64,000 nucleotides of DNA, from contig JADJVL010000005.1 of the NCBI GenBank assembly GCA_016710635.1, positions 124,001 through 188,000 of the forward strand. Direction: 5' to 3'. The notes beneath the pieces were generated by a model. That model did no database searches and was not told where the DNA came from. It saw nothing but the letters and a program-made list of their open reading frames with translations. The position numbers and the translations under genes were made by a program. Numbering within the stretch: position 1 is the first letter of the stretch; the number at the start of each line of letters is the position of its first letter. This document shows positions 42,175 through 49,983 of the stretch, one piece after another. This DNA is from Holophagaceae bacterium (lineage in GTDB: Bacteria > Acidobacteriota > Holophagae > Holophagales > Holophagaceae).

Positions 42175-42933
42175 TCAGGTCAGCCGCGGCGTCAGGAATC
42201 CCGTCAGGCCCGTACCCGCCGCCAGGGCCTTCACCAGCGCGCTGCCCACCACCGGCGTCGTCCCCCAGCGTCGGACCGCGGCGAGGCTGGCCGGGTCGCC
42301 GAGGCCGAAGCCGACGGCGAGAGGCCGCTCCGAAAGCCCGCGCAAGGCTGCCACCCGTTCCCGGACCGGCGCCAGGTCCGTGGCCTGGTCGCTGCCGGTG
42401 ACGCCGAGGCGCGCCACCACGTAGGCGAAGCGCTGGGCGAAGGGCGCACCGGGGCCAGGATCGGGCCGACGGGCGAGCAGGCCTTTCGCCCGTTCGAGGT
42501 CCGTGGTGGGCGCCAGCAGCGGCACCATGGGATAACCCGCGTCCCGCAGCGTCCTCTCGAAGTCCGGCTCCTGGTCGTCCGGCAGGTCCACCACCAGCAG
42601 GGCCTTTACCGGCGTGGGCCGCAGCAGGCCTATGAGCCGCTCGGCGCCAAGCTGGAAGAGGGGATTGAGGTAGGTGAAGAGGATCACATCCGGCGACTCG
42701 GCGCAGGCTGCCAGGGCCTCCAGCACCTTGATCGGCGTCGCACCATCGGCGATGGCCCGCTGGGCGGCGGCTTGCAGCACGGGGCCGTCGGCGATGGGAT
42801 CGCTGTGGGGCAGGCCCACCTCGATCGCGTCGAGGCCCAGGGCCTTGGCTTCGGAGAGGAGGCCGGGCAGCGCCGCCAGGGAGGGATCGCCGGCCATGAG
42901 GAAGGGAAGGAGGGGATTCATCGTCGGTTCCAT
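42175..42933 (-). CDS. trpA: Tryptophan synthase alpha subunit
   Basis: 252-residue TIM barrel cleaving indole-3-glycerol phosphate to indole and G3P. The catalytic acids fall in LDAIEVGLPHSDPIADGPVLQAAAQRAI and in VKALLVVDLPDDQEP, with GFGLGDPASLAAVRRWGTTPVVGSALV as the phosphate-binding end. Slightly shorter than E. coli TrpA (268). Last gene of trpEGDCFBA, 11 bases after trpB. It works in a complex with TrpB. Confidence 0.94.
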   Translation of the reverse strand: MEPTMNPLLPFLMAGDPSLAALPGLLSEAKALGLDAIEVGLPHSDPIADGPVLQAAAQRAIADGATPIKVLEALAACAESPDVILFTYLNPLFQLGAERLIGLLRPTPVKALLVVDLPDDQEPDFERTLRDAGYPMVPLLAPTTDLERAKGLLARRPDPGPGAPFAQRFAYVVARLGVTGSDQATDLAPVRERVAALRGLSERPLAVGFGLGDPASLAAVRRWGTTPVVGSALVKALAAGTGLTGFLTPRLT

Positions 42934-42944
42934 GGGTTCGGGTC

Positions 42945-44169
42945 TCAGAGGCCCAGGCGGGCCTGGTAGGTGGCGAGGTCCTTGTCGCCCCGGCCCGACA
43001 GGCCCAGCAGCACGCTGCGGAGCCCGAGGGACGCCAGGTGGGGCAGCACGCCGAGGGCGTGGCTGGATTCCAGGGCCGGCAGGATGCCTTCGCTTTCACA
43101 CAGGGCCTTCGCGCCCTCCAGCGCCGTCGCGTCGGAGGCCCGCAGCACCTCCACCTTCCCGTCCTGGGCGAGGGCGGCGAGTTCGGGGCCCGAGGGCCGG
43201 GTAGTCCAGGCCCGCGCTGATGCTGGCGGTCTCCGCCGTGTGGCCGTGTTCGTCCTGGAGCAGCAGGGTCTTGCAGCCGTGGAGCACGCCCACCCGGCCG
43301 CCGCCCTGCCCTTCCCTGGACACGCGCGCCGCGTGCTCGCCCAGGCCATCGCCATGGCCGCCGGCCTCCACCACAAAGCGGCGCAGCCGGTACCCCAGGA
43401 AGGGCACCAGCAGGCCCAGGCCATTGCTGCCGCCCCCGGCGCAGGCGATCACCGCGTCGGGCAGGGCGCCGCGCTGCTCCAGCACCTGGGCGAGGGCCTC
43501 CTCGCCGATGACGGTCTGGAAGGTGCGGACCATCGTCGGGAAGGGATGAGGTCCCAGAGCACTGCCGAGGATGTAGTGGGCGGCGTCGCAGCGGCCCGCC
43601 CAGGCCCGCAGGGCCTCGTTCACCGCCTCCTTGAGGGTGCCCTGGCCGGATGCCACCGGCACGACCGTCGCGCCGAACATGCGCATGCGGGCCACGTTGG
43701 GCGCCTGCCGCGCCATGTCAGTGACGCCCATGTAGACGGTGCAGGAGAGCCCCAGACGCGCACAGGCCGCCGCCGTGGCGACGCCGTGCTGCCCTGCGCC
43801 GGTCTCGGCGATGATCTCGGCCTTGCCCATGCGCTTCGCGAGCAGGGCCTGGGCCAGGGCGTTGTTGATCTTGTGGGCGCCGGTGTGGGTGAGGTCCTCC
43901 CGCTTCAGGTAGAGGGCGTCCAGGCCCAGGCGCGCGGCGAGGCGGGGCGCCGGCGTCAGGGGCGTGGGCCGGCCCACGAAGTTCCGCAGCTCGGTCTTGA
44001 GCTCCAATTGGAAGGCGGGATCCTCCACCGCCGCGACGAAGGCGGCCTCCAGGTCGAGGAGGGGCTGCATCAGGGTTTCCGGCGCGTAGCAGCCGCCGAA
44101 CTCGGCGGTGCCGAAGCGGTCCGGCAAGGTGAAGGCGGTGGCATGGGGGGCGGCGTGGGTCATGGTCAT
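42945..44169 (-). pseudogene. trpB: Tryptophan synthase beta subunit, single-base frameshift
   Basis: PLP enzyme joining indole and serine. The first frame covers KREDLTHTGAHKINNALAQ (PLP Lys), ETGAGQHGVATAAA, GPHPFPTMVR and CAGGGSNGLG. After SISAGLDYPALGP the family sequence continues in another frame as ELAALAQDGKVEVLRASDAT...GILPALESSHAL and GRGDKDLATY. The span of 1225 bases is 3x408+1: removing one G from the run 43185-43188 restores a 407-residue TrpB, close to E. coli (397). All active-site residues are present. Real lesion or consensus error. It begins in the stop of trpF. Confidence 0.92.
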
Positions 44170-44832
44170 CCCTTCAGCAGGTCATGGGCGCGGGCCACGA
44201 AAGCGCGGACCTTTTCCAGATCCTTGCTCCCCGGCGCGGCCTCGAGGCGCGATGCGGCGTCGAAGCCCCGCAGGTTCAGCAGGGCCCGCCGGGGCACGGC
44301 CTGCATGCGTTCCAACAGGTTCGAAGCCTCGAGCCCTCCGGCAAGGAGATAGGGACCCGGCGGCGGGCATTCCATGGCGTGCACCTGACCCGAGCCCCCG
44401 GCCACGCCGGTGGCCTCCGGATCCGGGTTCCCACAGGTGCAGGTCCGCCTCCACCTCGGGCTGGCCGGGGCGATCCGCCCAGGGCAGCAGCACGAAGAAG
44501 CCTGCCCGGCGCAGCACCGCCACGACCTGCTCCCGGCGGCCCTCGGGCACGTGGGGCTGGATGCGGGCGATTCCCGCGCGGCGGGCGAGTTCCATCATCG
44601 GGTCCGCGGCGTCTCCCACGGTCACGAGCACCGCGCGCTCCCGGAGGGCGGCGCGGTGGGCCTGCTCGTCGCCGCACGCGTTGGTCGGCGCGTGCAGCAC
44701 GCCCACCAGGTCGGGGCAGTGCCGCGGGCTGGACTCGTGCACCACGAAGCCCAGCAGGTCAGCGCCGCATTCCAGCGCGTGGCGCGCGTCGGCGGCGGAG
44801 GTGAGCCCGCAGACCTTGACGAGCCCACTCAC
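44166..44832 (-). pseudogene. trpF: Phosphoribosylanthranilate isomerase, single-base frameshift
   Basis: Small TIM-barrel enzyme of tryptophan synthesis. Start MSGLVKVCGLTSAADARHALECGADLLGFV with catalytic Cys8; the frame is good to DLHLWEP at about 44425, then continues in another frame as DPEATGVAGGSGQVHAMECPP, LLAGGLEASNL and RGFDAASRLEAAPG. The 667-base span is 3x222+1: deleting one base of the GGG at 44425-44427 gives 221 residues. ATG overlaps the trpC stop and the trpF stop overlaps trpB. Either a real frameshift or a sequencing error. A trpF loss would make the strain a Trp auxotroph unless another isomerase exists. Confidence 0.88.
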
Positions 44833-45671
44833 GACGCGGCCTGGCCGGCGAGCGCCGCGAAGATGCGGTCCAGGAAACCCTTGGGATCCGCGCTGCGCAT
44901 CAGGGCCTCGCCCATGAGGACGGCGTCGAAGCCCGCCCGGAAGGCCGCCACCGCGTCCTCCGGCGTGGCGAGCCCGCTCTCCCGGATCAGCAGGGCGTCG
45001 GGGAAGGCTTCCCGCAGGGGTTCGGCCCCGGGGGCGCCGAGGGTGAAGGTGGCCAGATCCCGGGCGTTGATGCCCACGAGCCGGGCCCGGGCCGCGCCTG
45101 CGAAGGGGAGTTCCGTCAGGTCGTGCAGCTCGACGAGGGGTTCCAGGCCCCGGGCCCGGGCCGCGTCGGCGAAGGCCGCCGTGTGGCCCTTGAGGACCCT
45201 TGCGATGAGGAGCACCGCCGCGGCGCCGCAGGCCACCGCCTCGTCGAGCTGGTTCTCCGCCACCACGAAGCCCTTGTAGAGACAGGGCGGGCCGACCCGT
45301 ACACCCGCGGCGAGATCCTCGACGCTGCCCATGAAGTGGAAGGGCTCGGTGAGGATGGAGAAGGCCGCCGCGCCGCCCTCCGAGTAGGCCTGCAGCTGCG
45401 CCAACAAGGGCGTGCCGGCGGCGAAGGGTCCGAGGGACGGGGAGGCCTGCTTGTACTCCGCGATCACCGCGCCCCCCCGGGCCGCGAGGGAGGCGCGCAG
45501 GGCCGCCTCGAAGGGCCCCGCGGATTCAGCCGCCCGGGGTGGCCGGGGCGCCGGAACGGGCACGGTCCGGCCCGCCACCCGGGCGGTTTCGAGGGCCACC
45601 ACGCGCTGCAGGTGGGAGCCCGGCGGCAGATCGGCCCCGTCGAGGATGGCCTTGGGATCGGGGACGGTCAT
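44829..45671 (-). CDS. trpC: Indole-3-glycerol phosphate synthase
   Basis: 280-residue TIM barrel that decarboxylates and cyclises CdRP. Seen: VIAEYKQASPSLGPFA (family KxASPSxG), FSILTEPFHFMGSVEDL, YKGFVVAENQLDEAVACGAAAVLLIARVL, VGINARDLATFTL, LIRESGLATPEDAV and AVLMGEALMRS. The ATG at 45671 overlaps the trpD TGA and the stop overlaps trpF. Much longer upstream frames are antisense or frame shadows of trpD. Confidence 0.95.
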   Translation of the reverse strand: MTVPDPKAILDGADLPPGSHLQRVVALETARVAGRTVPVPAPRPPRAAESAGPFEAALRASLAARGGAVIAEYKQASPSLGPFAAGTPLLAQLQAYSEGGAAAFSILTEPFHFMGSVEDLAAGVRVGPPCLYKGFVVAENQLDEAVACGAAAVLLIARVLKGHTAAFADAARARGLEPLVELHDLTELPFAGAARARLVGINARDLATFTLGAPGAEPLREAFPDALLIRESGLATPEDAVAAFRAGFDAVLMGEALMRSADPKGFLDRIFAALAGQAAS

Positions 45672-46723
45672 GCGCCCTCCAGGAGGTGCGGCAGGGGCAG
45701 CGGAAAGCCCTGGTCCAGGCGGGTTCGGGCTTCCCCCAAGGCGCCGGCCAGGGCCGCCAGGGGCAGGTCCCGGTGCAGCAGCAGGCCCAGGCCCGCCTGG
45801 AGCGCCACCGCATCCGCCAGGGCGGGCACGAAGTCGGCATGGGCCGAGCCCCCGTGGAAGCCCAAGGCGAGGCGCAGGGCCTCCGCCCGGTCCCCCACGG
45901 TCAGGGCGTCCTTCGCCGGCAGGCGAAGACCCAGTTCCCTCGGCACGAGCACCGCGGCTTCGACCGCTGCGCCGCCCTGGACCTCGACAATGCGGGTGGG
46001 GCCTTCGATAGAGGCCTCGTCCAGGCCTTGGCCTTCGGCATCCTTGCCGTGGACCACGAAGGCGCGGACCACGCCCCGCCGGGCGAGGGCTCCGGCCATG
46101 GGCATCAGCAGCTCCTCCCGCGCCACCCCCAGGAGCAGGTGGGCGGGCCGTCCGGGATTCAGCAGCGGCCCCAGCAGGTTGAAGATCGTTGGAATCCCCA
46201 GGCGCTTGCGGATCTCCCGCAGGCGCCCCAGGAGCGGGTGGTAGGCGGGCGCGAAGAGGAAGGCGAAGCGGCCCTGGCGCAGGTCCTCCCGGAGGGCCTC
46301 CGGGGGCCGGGTGAGGTCGTAGCCCAGGGCCTCCAGCAGGTCCGCGCTGCCGCAGACCCCGGTGGCGGCGCGATTGCCGTGCTTCAGCACCGGCACGCCC
46401 AGGTCCGCCAGCAGCAGGGCCGCCAGGGTGCTCAGGTTCGCGGTGGCCCTCGGGCTGCCGTCCGGGGATTTCCGGGCGTCGCCGCCGGTGCCCACCACGT
46501 CCAGCACCGGCAGACCCGGATCGGGGAAGGGCACCGCCACCGCCGCCAGGGCGGAGGCGAAGGCGTCCAGCTCCTCCGCCGTGGGCGTGCGCTGCGCCAG
46601 CAGGGCCAGGCAGGCGCCCACCAGCAGGGCGTCCGTGTCCTGGTCGATGAAGATCTCCATCAGCTCCCGGGCCGTCGCGGCGGCCATGGGCCGCATGGGG
46701 TTGTGAGTGGTGAGCAGGGTCAT
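45668..46723 (-). CDS. trpD: Anthranilate phosphoribosyltransferase
   Basis: 351-residue enzyme transferring phosphoribose from PRPP to anthranilate. PRPP/Mg motif DVVGTGGDARKSPD, VPVLKHGNRAATGVCGSADLLEALG, FAPAYHPLLGRLREIRKRLGIPTIFNLLGPLLNP and VVHGKDAEGQGLDEAS are all conserved in TrpD. Length agrees with stand-alone TrpD (not fused to TrpG). Overlaps trpG and trpC by four bases each. Confidence 0.95.
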   Translation of the reverse strand: MTLLTTHNPMRPMAAATARELMEIFIDQDTDALLVGACLALLAQRTPTAEELDAFASALAAVAVPFPDPGLPVLDVVGTGGDARKSPDGSPRATANLSTLAALLLADLGVPVLKHGNRAATGVCGSADLLEALGYDLTRPPEALREDLRQGRFAFLFAPAYHPLLGRLREIRKRLGIPTIFNLLGPLLNPGRPAHLLLGVAREELLMPMAGALARRGVVRAFVVHGKDAEGQGLDEASIEGPTRIVEVQGGAAVEAAVLVPRELGLRLPAKDALTVGDRAEALRLALGFHGGSAHADFVPALADAVALQAGLGLLLHRDLPLAALAGALGEARTRLDQGFPLPLPHLLEGA

Positions 46724-47319
46724 GGCGTCCCTCCGCGGGGGCGGCCCGCCAGGGCCAGGAAGTTGGCGAGGATGGCCGGGCCATCGGGGGTGAGGATGCT
46801 TTCCGGGTGGAACTGCACGCCCCAGCGGGGCAGCGTCCGATGGGCGATGGCCATGATTTCGCCGCCGCCCCCCGGCAGGACGCTCCGCCCGGTGATCGTC
46901 CAGCAGGCCGGCAGGGTTTCGGGATCGGCGATGAGGCTGTGGTAGCGGCCGACGGGACAGCCCGGCGCCAGGCCCTGGAAGAGGCCGCGGCCGTCGTGGT
47001 CCAGGGGCGTGGCTTCGCCGTGGAGAGGCTGGCGGGCGTGGATGACCCGGCCGCCGCTGGCGGCGACCAGGGCCTGCTGGCCCAGACAGACCCCCAGGAT
47101 GGGCACACTCCAATCCGAGCCGGCGAGGGCCATGTGGCCGGGGCTGTCCGTGGGGTGGCCGGGGCCCGGGGACAGCACCACGGCGTCAGGACGCAGGGCC
47201 TGTGCGGCCTCGAGGGAGATGGCGTCGTGGCGGACCACCTGGACGGGCTCGCCGAGGGTTTCCAGAGCCTGAACCAAGTTGTAGGTAAACGAATCCAGGG
47301 CGTCGATGAGCAGGATCAT
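46720..47319 (-). CDS. trpG: Anthranilate synthase component II (glutamine amidotransferase)
   Basis: 199-residue class I amidotransferase supplying ammonia to TrpE. Catalytic Cys in GVCLGQQALVAA, His-Glu in VQFHPESILT, the N-terminal MILLIDALDSFTYNLVQAL, and VLSPGPGHPTDSP are typical. It could also serve PabB, but its location inside trpEGDCFBA ties it to tryptophan. Overlaps trpE and trpD by four bases. Confidence 0.96.
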   Translation of the reverse strand: MILLIDALDSFTYNLVQALETLGEPVQVVRHDAISLEAAQALRPDAVVLSPGPGHPTDSPGHMALAGSDWSVPILGVCLGQQALVAASGGRVIHARQPLHGEATPLDHDGRGLFQGLAPGCPVGRYHSLIADPETLPACWTITGRSVLPGGGGEIMAIAHRTLPRWGVQFHPESILTPDGPAILANFLALAGRPRGGTP

Positions 47320-48698
47320 GCCTCACCCCCTTCAAGCCGCACGCCCAGGGCTTCGGCCACGGCCCCCAGCTTGTGCAGGGTCTCCAGGTATTCCTTGCGG
47401 GGTTCGGAGGCGCGCACCACCCCCGCGCCGGCCTGGAGCCAGGCGGCGCCGGCGGCGTAGACCGCCGTGCGGAGGATCAGGGCCGTGTCCAGCACCCCGT
47501 CGGCGCCCAGGCGGATCAGCGCGCCGCCGTAAGGTCCCCGCATGTCCCCTTCCAGTTCGGCGATGCGCCGGCAGGCCCGGATCTTCGGCGCGCCGCTCAC
47601 GGTGCCCGCCGGGAAGGCCGAGGCCAGCACGTCCAGGGCGTCGAGGCCCGGCTTCAGCACCGCCTTCACCGTGGTGGTGAGGTGGAGGACGTGGCTGGTC
47701 CGCTGCAGGGCCAGCGGCTTCTCCACCCGCACGCCGCCGGAGACGGCGATGCGGCCCAGATCGTTGCGGGCGAGGTCCACCAGCATCTGGTGCTCCGCCA
47801 GCTCCTTGGGATCCCGCTTCAGGGCCTCGAAGCGTTCCGCGTCCTCCTCCAGGGTGGCGCCCCGGGCCGCGGTCCCCGCGATGGGCAGGGTCTCGGCCTC
47901 GCCGCCGGCCACCCGGACCAGCATCTCCGGTGAGGCGCCCACGAGGGCGAAGCCGTCCCAGTCCAGCAGGAAGGCGTAGGGCGCGGGATTCAGCCGCCGC
48001 AGGCGCCGATAGGCCTCCAGGGGCGGCGGCGCGCCGTCCACGCGGACGCGGCGGCTGGGCACCAGCTGGTAGACATCCCCGTCGTGGATGAAGGCCTGCA
48101 CCTGTCGCACCTGGGCTTCGAAATCCTGCTGCGCCGTCAGGGCCGTGGCCTGCGCGTTGAGTGCGTGGGCGGCGGGCGCCTCGTGGCGCTGGAGGGCGGC
48201 CTCCATGGAAGCCAGGGTGGCCTCCCCCGCCGAAGCCTCTGCGCAGAGGGCCTGGAGTTCGGCAACCTGGTGGAGGTGATCGATGACGAGGGCCGCGTCG
48301 AAGCGCCGGGCCCAGACCGTGGGCAGGCCCAGGGTGTTCCGGGCCGGCAACGGAATCGTCGGCTCGAGAGCCCCCATGGCCTCGAAGCCCACGTAGCCCG
48401 CGGTGCCCACGCCGATGGGCGGCGCCTCGCGGATGAGGGGCAGTTCCGGAGAGGGGAGGCGGCGGGATTCCAGCGGGCCGGTATCCGCCAGGCGCCGGAG
48501 GGCCTCCACCCAGCCGTTCCCGGGGGGGTCGAGGCAGACTTCCCCTTGGCCTTCCAGCAGCACGAAGCTGTAACGGCCGACCCGCTCCCCCAGGTCACTG
48601 GATTCCAGCAGGAGGCTGGCGCCCAGGGGACGCAGGGAGAGAAAGGCCGAGAGGGGCGTGATGAGGTCGGCGGGGATGAGTCTTCGCAGCAGCAACAT
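47316..48698 (-). CDS. trpE: Anthranilate synthase component I
   Basis: 460-residue chorismate-using anthranilate synthase. C-terminal chorismate-binding domain motifs: DVYQLVPSRRVRV, LVGASPEMLVRV, LPIAGTAARGATLEEDAERF, KELAEHQMLVDLARNDLGRIA, AFPAGTVSGAPKIRACRRIAELE and AAWLQAGAGVVRASEPRKEY. The N-terminal LLLESSDLGERVGRYSF is the usual Trp feedback site region. ATG 48698 is just downstream of the terminator hairpin at 48707-48738, so trpE is made only if the attenuator is read through. An upstream frame to 48728 crosses the hairpin and is rejected. Confidence 0.96.
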   Translation of the reverse strand: MLLLRRLIPADLITPLSAFLSLRPLGASLLLESSDLGERVGRYSFVLLEGQGEVCLDPPGNGWVEALRRLADTGPLESRRLPSPELPLIREAPPIGVGTAGYVGFEAMGALEPTIPLPARNTLGLPTVWARRFDAALVIDHLHQVAELQALCAEASAGEATLASMEAALQRHEAPAAHALNAQATALTAQQDFEAQVRQVQAFIHDGDVYQLVPSRRVRVDGAPPPLEAYRRLRRLNPAPYAFLLDWDGFALVGASPEMLVRVAGGEAETLPIAGTAARGATLEEDAERFEALKRDPKELAEHQMLVDLARNDLGRIAVSGGVRVEKPLALQRTSHVLHLTTTVKAVLKPGLDALDVLASAFPAGTVSGAPKIRACRRIAELEGDMRGPYGGALIRLGADGVLDTALILRTAVYAAGAAWLQAGAGVVRASEPRKEYLETLHKLGAVAEALGVRLEGGEA

Positions 48699-48706
48699 GG
48701 TGGTCC

Positions 48707-48738
48707 AAAAGCAAAAAGCCCGGCGCAAAGGCCGGGCT
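48707..48738 (-). terminator. trp operon attenuator (intrinsic terminator before trpE)
   Basis: On the minus strand AGCCCGGC (48738-48731) pairs with GCCGGGCT (48724-48717) around CTTTGC, then TTTTTGCTTTT runs to 48707. It ends about 14 bases before the trpE ATG. The 5' arm overlaps CCGAGCCC (48741-48734), which can instead pair with GGGCTCGG in the leader (48792-48785) to form an antiterminator. Confidence 0.88.
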
Positions 48739-48758
48739 CGGAAAAAGGCGGAGTGCGA

Positions 48759-48851
48759 TCAGCTAAGGGAGTCGCGGCCTTCATCCGAGCCCAATCGCCA
48801 GGACCAGACCTGCAGGGTCCGGTGCGCGGGAACAAGGAGGAAGGCCGACAT
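48759..48851 (-). CDS. trpL: trp leader peptide TrpL
   Basis: 30-codon frame from ATG 48851 to TGA 48759: MSAFLLVPAHRTLQVWSWRL then a short acidic tail. Two Trp codons at positions 16 and 18 (48806-48804 and 48800-48798) lie just before the GGGCTCGG segment that forms the antiterminator. Stalling at these codons would free that segment to pair with the terminator arm and allow read-through. GGAGGG touches the ATG directly, so the Shine-Dalgarno spacing is poor; the message may be leaderless. The peptide matches no fixed family; it is recognised from position and codon content. Confidence 0.8.
   Translation of the reverse strand: MSAFLLVPAHRTLQVWSWRLGSDEGRDSLS
48785..48822 (-). promoter_or_regulatory. 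trp leader RNA pairing segments (pause and antiterminator stems)
   Basis: Segment 2, GGGCTCGG (48792-48785), can pair with segment 3, CCGAGCCC (48741-48734), over 8 perfect bases. It can also pair with segment 1, CCGGACCC (48822-48815), with one mismatch and one G-U. The two Trp codons lie between segments 1 and 2, so a stalled ribosome would cover segment 1 and favour antitermination. Confidence 0.65.
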
Positions 48852-48881
48852 CCCTCCATGTCACCCCGTCGGCCCGTGCCT

Positions 48882-48887
48882 TGTCAA
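48882..48887 (-). promoter_or_regulatory. Possible -35 of the trp operon promoter
   Basis: Perfect TTGACA on the minus strand, 31 bases before the leader ATG. The matching -10 position holds GTGACA, a poor match. A small palindrome GCCAAGTTTGGC (48889-48900) sits just upstream and could be an operator. Confidence 0.35.
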
Positions 48888-48957
48888 CGCCAAGTTTGGC
48901 CTCCCACAGGCGCAAAGCCGCGCCCGTTGTGCTTTGATGGAAGGTTCCGGAAACCCC

Positions 48958-49983
48958 ATGGACGAGACCCAGCCCCCCGATTCACCCGACCCGCGCCCGG
49001 CGCCTCCGGAGAGCATCCACGCCTTCGCGGACGCGGAGCTGGCCCTGCGTCCGCTGCCTCCCTGGGCCTGGCTCGGGGCCTCGTTCCGCGGCGGCTTCCG
49101 CGCCTCCGGGCTGCACCTGCTGGCCGCCTGGGCCTTTTTCGAAGTCTGCACGAGCGCGGCGTGGGCCGTCCATCTGCGGGGCTTCACCAGCTTCGCCGGC
49201 GGGTGGAGCGCCCTGCCCCAGCACTGGGGCGAGATGCTCAGCGCCAAGGATCTCTGGAACCTGGCGGTGAACGGCGAGATGGGCCGGGAGCCCTTCGGCA
49301 CCGCCGTCCCCTGCCTCGCGGCCTTCGGCCTCGCCTGGATGTTCTGGGCCTCCTGGCGGCATCAGGCGGAGGAGGCCGCCCTGCCGGCGCGACTCCGGGA
49401 CTGGGTCCTCGGCCTCTTCGACGCGCTGGTCATCGGCCTCGTGCCCCTGCTGCTGCCCTTCCTGCTCGTTTCGAAACTCCTGTCCGCCAGCGCCGCCACG
49501 GGCATCCAGGGGCTGGGCTGGCTCGACTTCGTCGGGCGGCCTCTGCTCTTCCTCGCCTTCGTGTCGGCCCTCATGGGCCAGTGGTGGCTGTGCCGGCTCA
49601 ACCGGGCCGCCGCTGCCGAAGACTCCTTCACCACCTTCCTCGCGGCCTATCCCCGCCACCTGAAGGACAGCTTCCTGCGCCTCTGGTCCCATCCGGTGCA
49701 GTGGACCGCGCTCCATCTGGGCGGGGCGGCCCTGCGCGCGGGTCTGACTTTTGGCGCCCTGTTCCTGGGCTGGCGCTGGGGCGGAGGCGGGACGGGCCGG
49801 GTCTGGGCCTTCCTCGGAGTCCAGGTGCTGGCCACCCTGGTGAACGCCTTCCTCCTGGGCTGGCTGCTCCGGCTCACGGCCCGCTACTGGCGGCGCCGCC
49901 GGGAGGTGGCCCAGGCCCTGGCCGCCCTCGAAGCTGCCCGGACGCCTTCCATCCTCGCCACCGATCGCGTGGAGGCTTCTTGA
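48958..49983 (+). CDS. Multi-pass membrane protein, unknown function
   Basis: 341 residues with about six hydrophobic segments (for example GLHLLAAWAFFEVCTSAAWAV, FGTAVPCLAAFGLAWMFWA, ALVIGLVPLLLPFLLVSKLL, GRPLLFLAFVSALMGQWWL, ALRAGLTFGALFLGW, FLGVQVLATLVNAFLLGWLL) and a cytoplasmic Arg-rich end (ARYWRRRREV). No family recognised. ATG 48958 is used with GGAA upstream. The stop overlaps the TTG start of the 5'-nucleotidase C-terminal gene. Confidence 0.78.
   Translation: MDETQPPDSPDPRPAPPESIHAFADAELALRPLPPWAWLGASFRGGFRASGLHLLAAWAFFEVCTSAAWAVHLRGFTSFAGGWSALPQHWGEMLSAKDLWNLAVNGEMGREPFGTAVPCLAAFGLAWMFWASWRHQAEEAALPARLRDWVLGLFDALVIGLVPLLLPFLLVSKLLSASAATGIQGLGWLDFVGRPLLFLAFVSALMGQWWLCRLNRAAAAEDSFTTFLAAYPRHLKDSFLRLWSHPVQWTALHLGGAALRAGLTFGALFLGWRWGGGGTGRVWAFLGVQVLATLVNAFLLGWLLRLTARYWRRRREVAQALAALEAARTPSILATDRVEAS

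Noticed and set aside
44829..47108. 759-codon minus-strand frame covering trpC plus the trpD region
   Set aside because: Only its last 280 codons are trpC; the rest is an out-of-frame read of trpD and trpG.
48137..48859. 240-codon minus-strand frame overlapping the trp leader and trpE
   Set aside because: Wrong frame relative to trpE; would cross the terminator hairpin. The short leader frame in another phase has the Trp codons in the right place.
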